From Longibaculum muris (GTDB lineage: Bacteria; Bacillota_I; Bacilli_A; Erysipelotrichales; Coprobacillaceae), in the NCBI RefSeq assembly GCF_004343035.1, contig NZ_SMCQ01000008.1, positions 39,437-103,436 on the forward strand: a stretch of 64,000 nucleotides of DNA, written 5' to 3'. Of this stretch, positions 35,472 through 44,196 are shown in pieces. The position numbers and the translations under genes were made by a program. Position 1 is the first letter of the stretch; every line of letters starts with the position of its first letter. The notes beneath the pieces are model-generated. The model searched no databases, had not been told where the DNA came from, and worked only from the letters and a program-made list of their open reading frames with translations.

Positions 35472-35924
35472 ATGATAGACTTAAGCCAAGTTATGACCTT
35501 TACTGAAGCTGCTGAAAAATGGGGATTAGCCAATGGAAATACAATAAGAAAAGCTGTTGAAAGAAAAAGATTTCAAGAAAATGAAATTCGTAAAAGTGGG
35601 GATGTCTGGTTAACAACATATGAAGCAATGCAGCGTGTTTTTGGAAATCCAAAACATTCTGATTTCACCATTTCTATGACATCATTATCACAATATATTT
35701 CACAGTCTATTTATAAAGATAATGATGCAAAAAAACAACTTGAAAAAATTATAACTGACATTCAAAAAGCTATCATACAACATAAAACAGTAACTATAAC
35801 AACTCATGATGATCAAGAGCATATTGTGATGATTCTTAAAAATGAAACCGATGTAGAAACATTCACTAAAAATATAAACAGATATTTAGAATCTGTTTCA
35901 ATATCACTCCATAACAAGACATAA
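35472..35924 (+). CDS. Helix-turn-helix protein of unknown role
   Basis: 150 residues from ATG 35472, nine bases after AGGAG. The N-terminal ~50 residues (MTFTEAAEKWGLANGNTIRK, then GDVWLTTYEAMQRVFG) look like a small helix-turn-helix of the kind seen in chromosomal HTH/toxin-antitoxin-linked proteins. The C-terminal ~90 residues are not recognised and contain a short coiled segment. Third gene of the S33-IIB operon, ending at a strong terminator. No toxin gene adjoins it. It may be the transcriptional readout of IIB, which is only an inference from order. Confidence 0.55.
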   Translation: MIDLSQVMTFTEAAEKWGLANGNTIRKAVERKRFQENEIRKSGDVWLTTYEAMQRVFGNPKHSDFTISMTSLSQYISQSIYKDNDAKKQLEKIITDIQKAIIQHKTVTITTHDDQEHIVMILKNETDVETFTKNINRYLESVSISLHNKT

Positions 35925-35944
35925 ATTCTATAATATATCCTTCA

Positions 35945-36007
35945 AGAAAGGAGGCTATAATGAATCAACTTTCTAAAAAGTTATTTCATTACAGCCCCTT
36001 TCTTTTT
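35945..36007 (+). terminator. Long terminator of the S33-PTS operon
   Basis: AGAAAGG/CCTTTCT at the base and further pairing through GGCT/AGCC and TAATGAA/TTCATTA give a ~25-bp imperfect stem, followed by TTTTT. From here to 36104 I see nothing else. Confidence 0.8.
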
Positions 36008-36104
36008 AATACTATCAAAGATAATTTATGATTATATCTTGCTTTTGTTTTAAGAAACGAAACATTTATTTAATATCAGTTGATTTATTAGATTTTTATT
36101 TTTG

Positions 36105-36144
36105 TAAAAAAAAAGAATCAACCTGAATAACAAGTTAATTCTTT
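36105..36144 (-). terminator. Terminator of fba
   Basis: AAAGAATTAACTTG and CAGGTTGATTCTTT arms on the minus strand around TTATT, followed by nine T residues. Confidence 0.8.
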
Positions 36145-36152
36145 CAAAATTA

Positions 36153-37019
36153 TTAAGCTTTACCAATGCAACCGAATAATTCCATTTTTTCTTTAACACA
36201 TTCTTGAATTGCAGCAGCTCCAGGAGCTAATAATTTACGAGGGTCAAATCCTTTACCTTCTAAATCTTTACCTGCTTCAATATATTTACGTGTAGCTTCT
36301 TGGAAATATAATTGACATTCAGTATTAACGTTGATTTTAGAAACTCCTAAAGTGATAGCTTTTTTAATCATATCAGCTGGAATACCAGTACCACCATGTA
36401 ATACTAAAGGCATAGTTCCTGTTTCTTTTTGAATAGCATCTAATGCATCAAAATCTAAACCTTTCCAGTTAGCTGGATATTTACCATGAATGTTTCCAAT
36501 ACCTGCTGCTAAGAAATCAATTCCTAAATCAGCAATCATTTTACATTCTTTAGGATCTGCAACTTCACCAGCTCCTACAACACCATCTTCTTCTCCACCA
36601 ATTGAACCAACTTCGGCTTCAACTGATACACCTTTAGCATGGCATAAAGCAACGATTTCTTTAGTTTTTTCAATGTTTTCTTCGATTCCATAATGAGAAC
36701 CATCAAACATGATTGATGAGAAACCAGCTTCTAATGCAGCTTTAGCTCCTTCATAACTACCATGATCTAAATGTAAAGCAACTGGTACAGTGATTCCTAA
36801 AGAATCAACCATAGCACTTACCATAGCAGAAACTGTTTTAAATCCAGTCATGTATTTAGCAGCTCCTTCAGAAACTCCTAAGATAACTGGTGCTTTTAAT
36901 TCTTCTGCAGTTAATAAAATTGATTTAGTCCATTCTAAGTTGTTGATATTAAATTGACCAACAGCATAGTGACCTGCTTTTGCTTTATCAAGCATTTCTT
37001 TAGCTGAAACTAATCCCAT
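36153..37019 (-). CDS. fba: Class II fructose-1,6-bisphosphate aldolase
   Basis: 288 residues. Zinc-dependent glycolytic/gluconeogenic aldolase. Metal and catalytic motifs: LHLDHGS (Asp and His, about residues 82-88), EAEVGSIGGEEDG (about 133), GIGNIHGKYP with metal His (about 173) and LHGGTGIP (about 206), then INVNTE for phosphate binding. Length and motifs match the FbaA type of Firmicutes rather than the tagatose-1,6-bisphosphate enzymes, although the two are close; no other tagatose-pathway gene is nearby. AAAAGGAG precedes the ATG. Single-gene transcript with its own terminator. Confidence 0.92.
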   Translation of the reverse strand: MGLVSAKEMLDKAKAGHYAVGQFNINNLEWTKSILLTAEELKAPVILGVSEGAAKYMTGFKTVSAMVSAMVDSLGITVPVALHLDHGSYEGAKAALEAGFSSIMFDGSHYGIEENIEKTKEIVALCHAKGVSVEAEVGSIGGEEDGVVGAGEVADPKECKMIADLGIDFLAAGIGNIHGKYPANWKGLDFDALDAIQKETGTMPLVLHGGTGIPADMIKKAITLGVSKINVNTECQLYFQEATRKYIEAGKDLEGKGFDPRKLLAPGAAAIQECVKEKMELFGCIGKA

Positions 37020-37127
37020 ATGTATAATCTCCTTTTCAAATTTTTTACAACTCTATCATACACTTATTTTGCTCAAATTTCCATAGATATTCATATTTTT
37101 TAAATAATAAAACCCTTACATTCCAAA

Positions 37128-38294
37128 TTATCTTTCTTTAATTGCCTTTTCCAATTGAACAAGAGCTTGTTTTAAAATACTACGTGGACAAGCAACATTA
37201 AATCTTTCAAATCCTGCTCCACCAGTTCCAAAAATATAACCTTCATCTAACCATAAATGAGCTTGATTTAACATAAAATCTTCTAATTCTTCATGATTCA
37301 TATTCAAAGCACGCATATCAACCCAAACCAAATATAAACCTTCAGGTTTAATCACTTTAATCTCTGGTAATCTTTCTTCAAAGAATTGAATCATATAATC
37401 AATATTCCCTGATAAATATTCAATTAATTCATCCACCCATTTTGCTCCAAAAGTATAGGCTGCTTCACAAGCATCAAGACCAAAAATATTTGGATTATTC
37501 ACCCCAGAGGCATCTTTTTCCTTGATAAATGCTTCTCTCATCTTTTCATCAGCAATAATAATATTTGATGTTTGTAAAGCGGCTAAATTAAATGTCTTTG
37601 ATGGAGCTGTACAAATTAAAGTAAACTCTTTAAAAGATTCATCTACATTATAAAATGGTGTATGTGTATGTCCTTGATAAACAAAATCCATATGAATTTC
37701 ATCACTTACAACATAAACATGATGTTTCTTACAAATATTCCCGATTTGTTTTAAATCATCTTTAGACCAAACTTTACCAATTGGATTATGTGGATTACAT
37801 AAAATAAACATCTTCACATCATTTTCTACAATTGTTTTTTCAAACAATTCAAAATCACAATGATATTCCCCATCTTCCAATATCAAAGGACACTCTACAA
37901 TTTGACGCTTATTCGTATTGATAGATGCATCAAAAGGATAATAAACAGGTTTCATAATCATGATATGATCATTTTCCTTAGTAAGTGCTCTTACAGCTAA
38001 TTTCAAAGCAGTCACAATACCTGGAGTTGGTACAATCCATTCTTTTTCAATATCAAAATCATGTCTTGTATGCATCCACTGTACAACTGATTCTAAATAA
38101 CTATCTGTTGGATTTGCATATCCAAAGATTCCATGTTCAGCACGTTTGACTAATGCTTCTTTAACTTCTGGCAATGTTTCAAAATCCATATCGGCAACCC
38201 ACATTGGAATCATTTGTGGATCTTGCATTTTATCTCCATCATATTTTACACTATTTGTATTCTTTCTATTAATAACTTGATCAAAATTATACAT
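37128..38294 (-). CDS. MalY/PatB family C-S lyase (aminotransferase fold)
   Basis: 388 residues, fold type I PLP enzyme. The PLP lysine is in APSKTFNLA (about residue 235); CNPHNPIGKVW (about 168) and VSDEIHMDF (about 198) are PLP-site motifs. The N-terminal PMWVADMDFETLPEVKEAL is the hallmark of the MalY/PatB cystathionine beta-lyase group, which cleaves cystathionine or cysteine conjugates to pyruvate, ammonia and a thiol. Last gene of an operon of four (94-residue protein, Sel1 protein, SpoU methylase, this gene), overlapping the methylase stop by eight bases. Confidence 0.88.
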   Translation of the reverse strand: MYNFDQVINRKNTNSVKYDGDKMQDPQMIPMWVADMDFETLPEVKEALVKRAEHGIFGYANPTDSYLESVVQWMHTRHDFDIEKEWIVPTPGIVTALKLAVRALTKENDHIMIMKPVYYPFDASINTNKRQIVECPLILEDGEYHCDFELFEKTIVENDVKMFILCNPHNPIGKVWSKDDLKQIGNICKKHHVYVVSDEIHMDFVYQGHTHTPFYNVDESFKEFTLICTAPSKTFNLAALQTSNIIIADEKMREAFIKEKDASGVNNPNIFGLDACEAAYTFGAKWVDELIEYLSGNIDYMIQFFEERLPEIKVIKPEGLYLVWVDMRALNMNHEELEDFMLNQAHLWLDEGYIFGTGGAGFERFNVACPRSILKQALVQLEKAIKER

Positions 38295-39027
38295 TTTCTC
38301 TTAATACCTCTTTTTCTTTAAATTGATTTGCTGAAAAATGAAACAAAGTTAAACCTAAAGCCATAGATAAATTTAATGAATCTATCTGATCACTATGAGG
38401 AATAAAAACACTTTGTCCATAATTTAAATAAGAATCATCTAAACCACTACTTTCATTACCAAAAACCAATGAATGAAGTGATAAACTTTCTACTTGATGA
38501 ATATTTTTAGCACCTTTTAACATAAGTGGATAAAATTCATGATGTTTATATTGTTGATAATAAGTTTCAAAATCATCATAATAACAAACATTAAGATGAA
38601 AGATAGCCCCCATTGAGGCACGTACAACCTTAGGATCAAAAACATCAACTGCTGGTTTTATAATCACTAAATTTGTATAGTGAAAACCTAGCATTGTACG
38701 CATGATTGTTCCCATATTTCCCATATCCATTGGATGAACTAAAACGACATGATTTCCTTCCGTTAAATCACATTGATAGGTTTTAAATATACCTATTGCA
38801 AAGCAATTACTTTTAGGGCTTAATTTATCAATTGTTTTATCATGGATATCTATATGAATACGATGTTTTTGACATAACTCTTGAATTAAAGGATATCCTT
38901 TATTCTTTTCAATTGATGAATGAACAACCACTCTTACAACATCCTGTGGTCTTGTTTTTAATAATTCAATTGTAGGAAAAACACCTAAAGTATAAGATGT
39001 TTCATCCCCTTTTTTATATATCTTCAT
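38287..39027 (-). CDS. TrmH/SpoU family RNA 2'-O-methyltransferase
   Basis: 246 residues. The SPOUT trefoil-knot motifs are all present in the C-terminal half: motif 1 DMGNMGTIMRTMLGF (Asn and Arg of the active site), motif 2 LVFGNESSGLDD and motif 3 SLNLSMALGLTLF. The N-terminal ~70 residues form a small substrate-binding domain of L30e/TrmH type. Methylates a ribose in tRNA or rRNA using SAM; the target is not predictable. AAGGAG precedes the ATG, inside the end of the Sel1 gene (14-base overlap). Confidence 0.88.
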   Translation of the reverse strand: MKIYKKGDETSYTLGVFPTIELLKTRPQDVVRVVVHSSIEKNKGYPLIQELCQKHRIHIDIHDKTIDKLSPKSNCFAIGIFKTYQCDLTEGNHVVLVHPMDMGNMGTIMRTMLGFHYTNLVIIKPAVDVFDPKVVRASMGAIFHLNVCYYDDFETYYQQYKHHEFYPLMLKGAKNIHQVESLSLHSLVFGNESSGLDDSYLNYGQSVFIPHSDQIDSLNLSMALGLTLFHFSANQFKEKEVLRENV

Positions 39028-40132
39028 GACTTATCTCCTTGTTTCTATGATATTCATTGATTTGTTGAGCTTTTTGATAATAGTACAATGATTGACGATG
39101 ATTTCTTTCAACATAACGTCCTAATTCATAAAATCGAGCTAATGCCAAATTAGCATCTAAACTATTAAGTGCTGCTGCTTGAATAAGATAATGAATTGCT
39201 TTCTTTTCATCTTTTTTTACAGTTAAGCCATCAAAATACATCATAGCAAGTTCATAGGCCCCTTCTTCATGCAACAAATCATAAGCATACTCAAAGTAAC
39301 GATATGCTTCCTGCATATTCACATCTACACCCAGTCCCAATTTAAGACATATACCAACTTTATATAAGCAATCTTTTTGAAAAAGTCTTGCTCCACGTAA
39401 GTACGCTTCAAATGCCTGAGCATGTTCTCGTTTAGCCTCTAAAAGCAAACCTTGATATAAATAAGCTTCTTTCTCATGTGATGACTCAAAATAAGAAAGT
39501 GCCTTATCTAAATCTTTATGAACATATTTTCCTAACATATAGAAAAGTCCTAAGCGTAAGCAGGTTAAATCATCCGATGTATTTTCATAATACATCAAAG
39601 CCTTTTCGATATCCATTTCAATCCCATATCCATGTTCATACATATAGCCTAAATAATAAGCTCCTCGATCATCTCCATGTCCATATAAATATGAATAAAT
39701 CTCAAAAGCTTTTTCATAGTCCTGAGTAACCCCAAAGCCCAAAAAATAAGTCTTTCCAATTACAAATAAATGTTCAAAATCATTTCTTTGATAAGCATCC
39801 TGCAATAACTCATCCATATTAGGAATCTCAAAATAATATCCAACTTCATCCACTAATACTTCAAAAACACTCACTAAAAATAATGCCTCTTTTTCATTTA
39901 GCTCACAAGCATTCACTAAATAATCAACATAACCTCTCAAATCAACATCTTCATCAAAAACCATTGCATCAAAAACACCTAATTTCATTCCTAAAACAAC
40001 CAAATAACATTCATCTAATAAATCAGGTGCTTCATCATTCATCGCTTCTTCAAAACGATCAAAATCAAATCGAATTGTGTCCCCATAATGTTCAAAAACA
40101 TCAAGCACACTTTGAATAATACGAATATCCAT
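39014..40132 (-). CDS. Sel1-like repeat protein
   Basis: 372 residues from ATG 40132, whose first base is shared with the preceding stop (TAATG). Multiple ~36-residue Sel1/TPR-type repeats from about residue 130 to the end: GAYYLGYMYEHGYGIEMD, KALMYYENTSDD, FLGFGVTQDYEKAFEIYSY, ANLALARFYELGRYVERN. These stack as helical hairpins for protein interaction. The N-terminal ~120 acidic residues are not recognised. No signal peptide, so cytoplasmic. Translationally coupled to the genes on both sides, suggesting a link to RNA modification or sulfur amino-acid metabolism that I cannot specify. Confidence 0.8.
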   Translation of the reverse strand: MDIRIIQSVLDVFEHYGDTIRFDFDRFEEAMNDEAPDLLDECYLVVLGMKLGVFDAMVFDEDVDLRGYVDYLVNACELNEKEALFLVSVFEVLVDEVGYYFEIPNMDELLQDAYQRNDFEHLFVIGKTYFLGFGVTQDYEKAFEIYSYLYGHGDDRGAYYLGYMYEHGYGIEMDIEKALMYYENTSDDLTCLRLGLFYMLGKYVHKDLDKALSYFESSHEKEAYLYQGLLLEAKREHAQAFEAYLRGARLFQKDCLYKVGICLKLGLGVDVNMQEAYRYFEYAYDLLHEEGAYELAMMYFDGLTVKKDEKKAIHYLIQAAALNSLDANLALARFYELGRYVERNHRQSLYYYQKAQQINEYHRNKEISHEDI

Positions 40133-40407
40133 TAACAATCCTGATTAATCTGATGAACTGATTCTAATTGATGAACAGCACTTTCTTTTAATGATTGAAA
40201 GTGTGCTTTATCAAATTGTGCCCCTTGATCAATCAACATCAATAACTCATCATACTTTTCTACAACAACTTTTAATAAAGATTCTTTAATCACAAAATCC
40301 AATTCATCATTTGCTTGCATCATCAATTGATTAATAGATTTATACTGTTCTTTAAAAACTGCATCAAAATCTATTTTTTCTTTCTTTTTCTTAGAAAATA
40401 AACCCAT
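40132..40407 (-). CDS. Small conserved-looking protein of unknown function
   Basis: 91 residues from ATG 40407 (MGLFSKKKKEKIDFDAVF); the GGAGG lies nine bases upstream, which excludes the ATG three codons earlier. Lys-rich N-terminus followed by an acidic, entirely helical domain likely to form a coiled coil. No membrane segment or cysteine pair. First gene of the Sel1-SpoU-PatB operon. I do not recognise it. Confidence 0.65.
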   Translation of the reverse strand: MGLFSKKKKEKIDFDAVFKEQYKSINQLMMQANDELDFVIKESLLKVVVEKYDELLMLIDQGAQFDKAHFQSLKESAVHQLESVHQINQDC

Positions 40408-40493
40408 AAATTCCATCCTCCTTTGCTTTTTCTATTATATCAATATTTGCAATGAAAAGTAAACATGTTATAATGCAACAAAGGAGTGAGATT

Positions 40494-41303
40494 ATGCATA
40501 AACTAGCGTGTCCAAAATGCCATCAACCATTAATTCTTGATGGAAAAACATATAAATGCCAAAACAATCATTGTTATGATATTGCTAAAAGTCAATATAT
40601 CAATCTTTTATTAAATCCAGATAAATCAACAAATAATCCTGGTGATAATAAAGAAAGTTTAATGTGTCGTAAAAATTATTTAAATCAAGGATATTATGAT
40701 GTAATTTTAAATGAAGTGGTTAACTATATTAAAGCTCATCGTCATCCTCAAATGCAGATTTTAGATTTAGGTTGTGGTGAAGGTTATTATACATATCGTA
40801 TGCAACAGGAATTAAATGATGATTCGATTATTTATGGCTTAGATATTTCTAAAGATGGAATCCAAATGGCTTCTAAATATACAAAAGATATTTATTGGAT
40901 GGTAGGAAATTCTAAGAATATTCCTCTTGTTGATCATTCTTTAGATGTTATTACTGCTTTATTTACTGTTGTTAAGGATTCCGAAATTAAAAGATGTTTA
41001 AAAGAAGATGGTTATATGATTCATGTTACCGCAAATAATAAACATCTCATTGAATTTAAAGAACTTATTTATGATGAAGTGAAAGTCAAATCTGATCAAT
41101 TTATTCGTTTACCTTTTGAAGTAAGTGAGAGCTATGATTTTAAAAAGACGATTCATTTAAGAAATCGTGAAGATACTTTAAATCTTTTAAAGATGACACC
41201 ACATTATTATCATATCAAAAAAGATCGTCGTCATGTTTTAGATACATTAGGTGAATTTGATGTAACCATTGATATTCGTATTACAGTTTATAAAATGTCA
41301 TGA
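40494..41303 (+). CDS. 23S rRNA (guanine-N1)-methyltransferase RlmA type
   Basis: 269 residues from ATG 40494 with AAAGGAG upstream. An N-terminal zinc ribbon (LACPKCHQPL and CQNNHCYD, four Cys/His ligands) precedes a class I SAM-dependent domain: ILDLGCGEGYYTYRM (motif I, about residue 90), YGLDISKDG and the catalytic region ALFTVVKDSEIKR. This layout is characteristic of RlmA(I)/RlmA(II), which methylates G745/G748 in the 23S hairpin 35, the tylosin/peptide-exit region. RluA-type synthase follows with a 4-base ATGA overlap, forming a two-gene rRNA/tRNA modification operon. Confidence 0.85.
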   Translation: MHKLACPKCHQPLILDGKTYKCQNNHCYDIAKSQYINLLLNPDKSTNNPGDNKESLMCRKNYLNQGYYDVILNEVVNYIKAHRHPQMQILDLGCGEGYYTYRMQQELNDDSIIYGLDISKDGIQMASKYTKDIYWMVGNSKNIPLVDHSLDVITALFTVVKDSEIKRCLKEDGYMIHVTANNKHLIEFKELIYDEVKVKSDQFIRLPFEVSESYDFKKTIHLRNREDTLNLLKMTPHYYHIKKDRRHVLDTLGEFDVTIDIRITVYKMS

Positions 41304-42205
41304 AATACCAAGTTCATTACCCCTATTTAACATTAATCATTGATTCACCTATATCAATAGAAGAATTATTTTTACAATTTCATCTTTCTAAAAAGACAAT
41401 TCATTTATTAAAACAAAACAAAGAATATACTGTTAATCAAAGATATGTTTCACCTTCAACTATTTTAATTAAAGGTGATAAATTAACAATCAAGGCTTTT
41501 CATCAAGATGATGGTATGTATCCACCCAATTATCAAGAGTTAGATATCATCTATGAAGATGAATTTCTTTTAGCAGTCAATAAGCCACCTTTTATCCAAG
41601 TCTTTCCTGATGATCAAAAACATACTGATTCATTAGCTAATAGAGTCAGTGGTTATTATCATCAATGTGGCTATGATATACCTGTGCGTTTTATTCATCG
41701 TTTAGATTATGAAACAAGTGGGATTGTTTTATTTTGTAAATGTGCATTTGTTCAACCTTTGCTTGATTATCAACTGTCTATAAAAGCTATTAAACGTGAT
41801 TATTTAACAATTGTTGAAGGTACAGTATTAGATCATAAAGTTCATTATATTAATAAACCCATTGGGAAAAACCGTCATCATAATCAAAAAATGATTGTGG
41901 CATCAGCTGGTAAAAAAGCTTGTACACATTATCAATGTATTGCTAGTAAAAATCATTTATCATTATTAAATTGTGAATTAGAAACTGGTAGAAAACATCA
42001 AATCCGGGTTCACCTTTCATCCGTTGGTTTACCAATTCTTGGTGACAAACTTTATCACAAAGCTTCACCACTGATTAATCGCGTTGCTTTACATGCTTAT
42101 CAATTACAATTCATTCATCCCATCACAAAAGAAAAGATGACATTAATCTGTCATCCACCACAAGATATTCTTTCAATTATTCATTCTATTGACCCTACTT
42201 TGTAG
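41300..42205 (+). CDS. RluA family pseudouridine synthase
   Basis: 301 residues. The catalytic Asp is in FIHRLDYETSGIVLF (about residue 137), followed by KPIGKN and the RKHQIRVHLSSVGLPILGDKLY region (about 232-255) typical of RluA/RluC/RluD. The N-terminal ~75 residues correspond to an S4-like RNA-binding segment. Isomerises uridines in 23S rRNA or tRNA. Cotranscribed with the RlmA-type gene. Its last codons lie inside a terminator hairpin shared with the converging gene. Confidence 0.88.
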   Translation: MKYQVHYPYLTLIIDSPISIEELFLQFHLSKKTIHLLKQNKEYTVNQRYVSPSTILIKGDKLTIKAFHQDDGMYPPNYQELDIIYEDEFLLAVNKPPFIQVFPDDQKHTDSLANRVSGYYHQCGYDIPVRFIHRLDYETSGIVLFCKCAFVQPLLDYQLSIKAIKRDYLTIVEGTVLDHKVHYINKPIGKNRHHNQKMIVASAGKKACTHYQCIASKNHLSLLNCELETGRKHQIRVHLSSVGLPILGDKLYHKASPLINRVALHAYQLQFIHPITKEKMTLICHPPQDILSIIHSIDPTL

Positions 42206-42212
42206 GGTCATT
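42190..42212. terminator. Bidirectional terminator inside two convergent coding ends
   Basis: TGACCCTAC/GTAGGGTCA with a 3-base loop, followed by TTTT on the plus strand. The stem encodes Asp-Pro-Thr near the C-terminus of both converging genes. Confidence 0.8.
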
Positions 42213-42782
42213 TTGCATTCTTACCATTTTAAAAACATTATGATGATGTGTATCAAATAAGATTCTTGAATCAATTTCACGACGCATACCACAATCTGAA
42301 AAAACAATCCGATAATGAGATTCACTTTCAATATAACCACTTAAACAAATCCAATGCCAATTATCTTCTTCTAATTCCTTAGCACGATGATGCAAAATCA
42401 ACATTCCTACCGGATGTCCTTCATCAATACTCTTTAAAACAAAATCTAAAGCATGTTTATAATTCTTTGATTTCTTTTGATAAACCGGCTTTAAATAACA
42501 ATTATCTTGTTTCATTCTGGCTATAAAAGTTCTGGCAAATTTATATAAAAACGGATATCCCATATTTCCTGGTGTCATTAGATTAAACATTTCCTCCATC
42601 ACACCTAAAAATTCATCCTTGTTATATTTTTCTTGTTGTTGATAAAAAGCATAGAGGTTGCTTGCTAAAACACTTGCGCAGCCAGCCTTTTGTGCCCATT
42701 CATCATGAAACCAATCTTGATTCCCACCATATCCAATTCTTTGTTGTTGATCATAAATGATTGGCATTTGTAATTCTTTCAT
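42195..42782 (-). CDS. Possible C39-like cysteine peptidase fold protein
   Basis: 195 residues, GGAGG seven bases before ATG. KAGCASVLASNLYAFY near residue 32 and NWHWICLSGYIESES near 143, then VFSDCGMRREID, follow the Cys...His...Asp order and spacing of C39/papain-like bacterial peptidases, in which the Cys sits at a helix start and the His in a beta strand. The assignment is from motif order alone. No signal peptide or membrane segment. A structured leader with a terminator lies upstream on the same strand, suggesting attenuation. Confidence 0.4.
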   Translation of the reverse strand: MKELQMPIIYDQQQRIGYGGNQDWFHDEWAQKAGCASVLASNLYAFYQQQEKYNKDEFLGVMEEMFNLMTPGNMGYPFLYKFARTFIARMKQDNCYLKPVYQKKSKNYKHALDFVLKSIDEGHPVGMLILHHRAKELEEDNWHWICLSGYIESESHYRIVFSDCGMRREIDSRILFDTHHHNVFKMVRMQNDPTK

Positions 42783-42840
42783 CGCTTAACCTCCAAACTA
42801 TTTAATACAATTATAGTCTATTATTTAAATAAGAAAAGAA

Positions 42841-42960
42841 AAAACTACCATAAAGGTAGCATTTCCATATCTTGTATTCTTATACGGGAAAACGAATACT
42901 ATTATAGATATTTGGGACGAATACATAATAGCATAATTTTTTTATGAAAGTTTTCATATT
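42841..42960 (-). ncRNA. Candidate structured leader or small RNA
   Basis: On the minus strand a probable -10 (TGCTATTAT, about 42925-42935) is followed by two copies of CTAT-A/T-AT-GTATTCGT each leading to CCC, an inverse AGAATAC, GATATGG, then the hairpin GCTACC/GGTAG with TTTTTT at 42843-42861. It ends 60 bases before the C39-like gene. This is either a small RNA or an attenuator leader. It resembles no riboswitch I can name, and the rest of the intergenic stretch shows nothing more. Confidence 0.35.
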
Positions 42961-43034
42961 TTGAAAATTTATTGTTATGAAAAATGAAGTGTATTTGTAA
43001 AATTTCTATGTTATAATCATAGACGGTGATAATC

Positions 43035-43325
43035 ATGAAAGATAGAGAATTAATTAGTAGAAATATTATCAATATATTGGATGTTAAGCATTGTCGTGAA
43101 TGGGAAATATTTGCTGGTGATGATCTTTATGATCAGCTATATAAATATTTAGCGAAATTAACCAATACAGAAAAAGAAACAATGAGTGATATTGATAAGT
43201 TAATGGCAAAAAATGAACTTATTATTAAAAAAATCTCACAAGATAAAGAGATTACAGTTGGTGAACAAAATCAATTAATGGAAAGTTTAAAAGCTTTTAA
43301 AAGAAAATACTTAATGAAAAAATAA
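43035..43325 (+). CDS. Small helical protein of unknown function
   Basis: 96 residues from ATG 43035 (MKDRELISRNII), with GGTGA six bases upstream. Charged and predicted all-helical, without membrane segments or cysteine motifs (one Cys). It is monocistronic, ending at a convergent terminator shared with the acyl-ACP thioesterase. I do not recognise the family. The codon use looks like real coding sequence of this genome. Confidence 0.6.
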   Translation: MKDRELISRNIINILDVKHCREWEIFAGDDLYDQLYKYLAKLTNTEKETMSDIDKLMAKNELIIKKISQDKEITVGEQNQLMESLKAFKRKYLMKK

Positions 43326-43347
43326 CTCGGGGAAATCCTGAGTTATT
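43321..43347. terminator. Bidirectional terminator
   Basis: AATAACTC/GAGTTATT with inner GG/CC pairing, A-rich on one side and TTTC on the other, between the convergent 96-residue protein and thioesterase genes. Confidence 0.75.
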
Positions 43348-44071
43348 TTCGTTTTGTAAATTGAATTTCTACAACAAAATAAACATTATCATCAATGCGA
43401 CCTTCTACAACATATCGTTCGTTTTCACTTGCAAGATATAAAGAAACATCTTCTAATGGACGAATTTCTTTTTTATATTGAATATTTAAATCACTTACAA
43501 AATAATCTTGATGTATTTTTAAATCAATCACATCCATAGCCCATTGAATATATCTTGTATTATTCATATGTTGATTAATATCAACATCACTATATAAGAC
43601 TTTTCTTGTTGTAACAAAGCTAAAAGGTTGATCAATCTGGATATCATGGGGTGGTTCTAATTTATAGTTATGTTCAACTTTAGGTACTTCAATCCCAATC
43701 CTTTTAGGTGAAACAATACGTCTTTTTTCAATATCTATAAGTGTCCATATTGATGAACAGTGACCAATCATTTTTTCATTTTTCTTAATAAAATAATAAC
43801 GTGGAAAAGCCACAAAAGAACCATTAGCAACAATAGTAGATAGCTCTATGATATCTTTATGATAGATTGGTTCATCTAAATGAATCGCTTGTTTGGCAAC
43901 AACCCAACCATATTGATTCATCATTGCCTCATTCCATAATCCTATTTCTTTAGCATTTATGGTTGCTATTTCAGCAAATCTATTTAACAAATGACATAAT
44001 TGATATTGTCCCATATAATCAACATCACATATTTCTATTTGTTTTGTTTCATAAGTCATCAAATCTTTCAT
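43343..44071 (-). CDS. Acyl-ACP thioesterase
   Basis: 242 residues from ATG 44071, GAGGAT nine bases upstream. Two hot-dog folds as in FatA/FatB and bacterial acyl-ACP thioesterases. The N-terminal half has CDVDYMGQYQLCHLLNRFAE and the C-terminal half VLYSDVDINQHMNNTRYIQW, in which the Asn-His pair and a later acidic residue form the active site. Releases free fatty acids from acyl carrier protein, setting chain length or supplying acids for recycling. Monocistronic. Confidence 0.9.
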   Translation of the reverse strand: MKDLMTYETKQIEICDVDYMGQYQLCHLLNRFAEIATINAKEIGLWNEAMMNQYGWVVAKQAIHLDEPIYHKDIIELSTIVANGSFVAFPRYYFIKKNEKMIGHCSSIWTLIDIEKRRIVSPKRIGIEVPKVEHNYKLEPPHDIQIDQPFSFVTTRKVLYSDVDINQHMNNTRYIQWAMDVIDLKIHQDYFVSDLNIQYKKEIRPLEDVSLYLASENERYVVEGRIDDNVYFVVEIQFTKRK

Positions 44072-44196
44072 TATTTTCACATCCTCGCTAGCTATTATAT
44101 ACTAATTCACTGAGAATTTCACATATTTTCATTTTTTTCTATGCGAAAAGGAAAAATATATGTATAATAATAACATATGAAAGGAAGTTTAAATCT

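Noticed and set aside
35960..36031. A 23-codon open frame with a strong GGAGG ribosome site
   Set aside because: It lies entirely inside the long terminator stem of the S33-PTS operon; the GGAGG and ATG are one arm of the hairpin, so the frame is most likely accidental.
42850..42900. Possible purine riboswitch (GTATAA, GATATGG and CTACC words on the minus strand)
   Set aside because: The words appear in the right order, but the P2 and P3 partner strands are missing and spacing does not fit; the gene downstream is not a purine gene.
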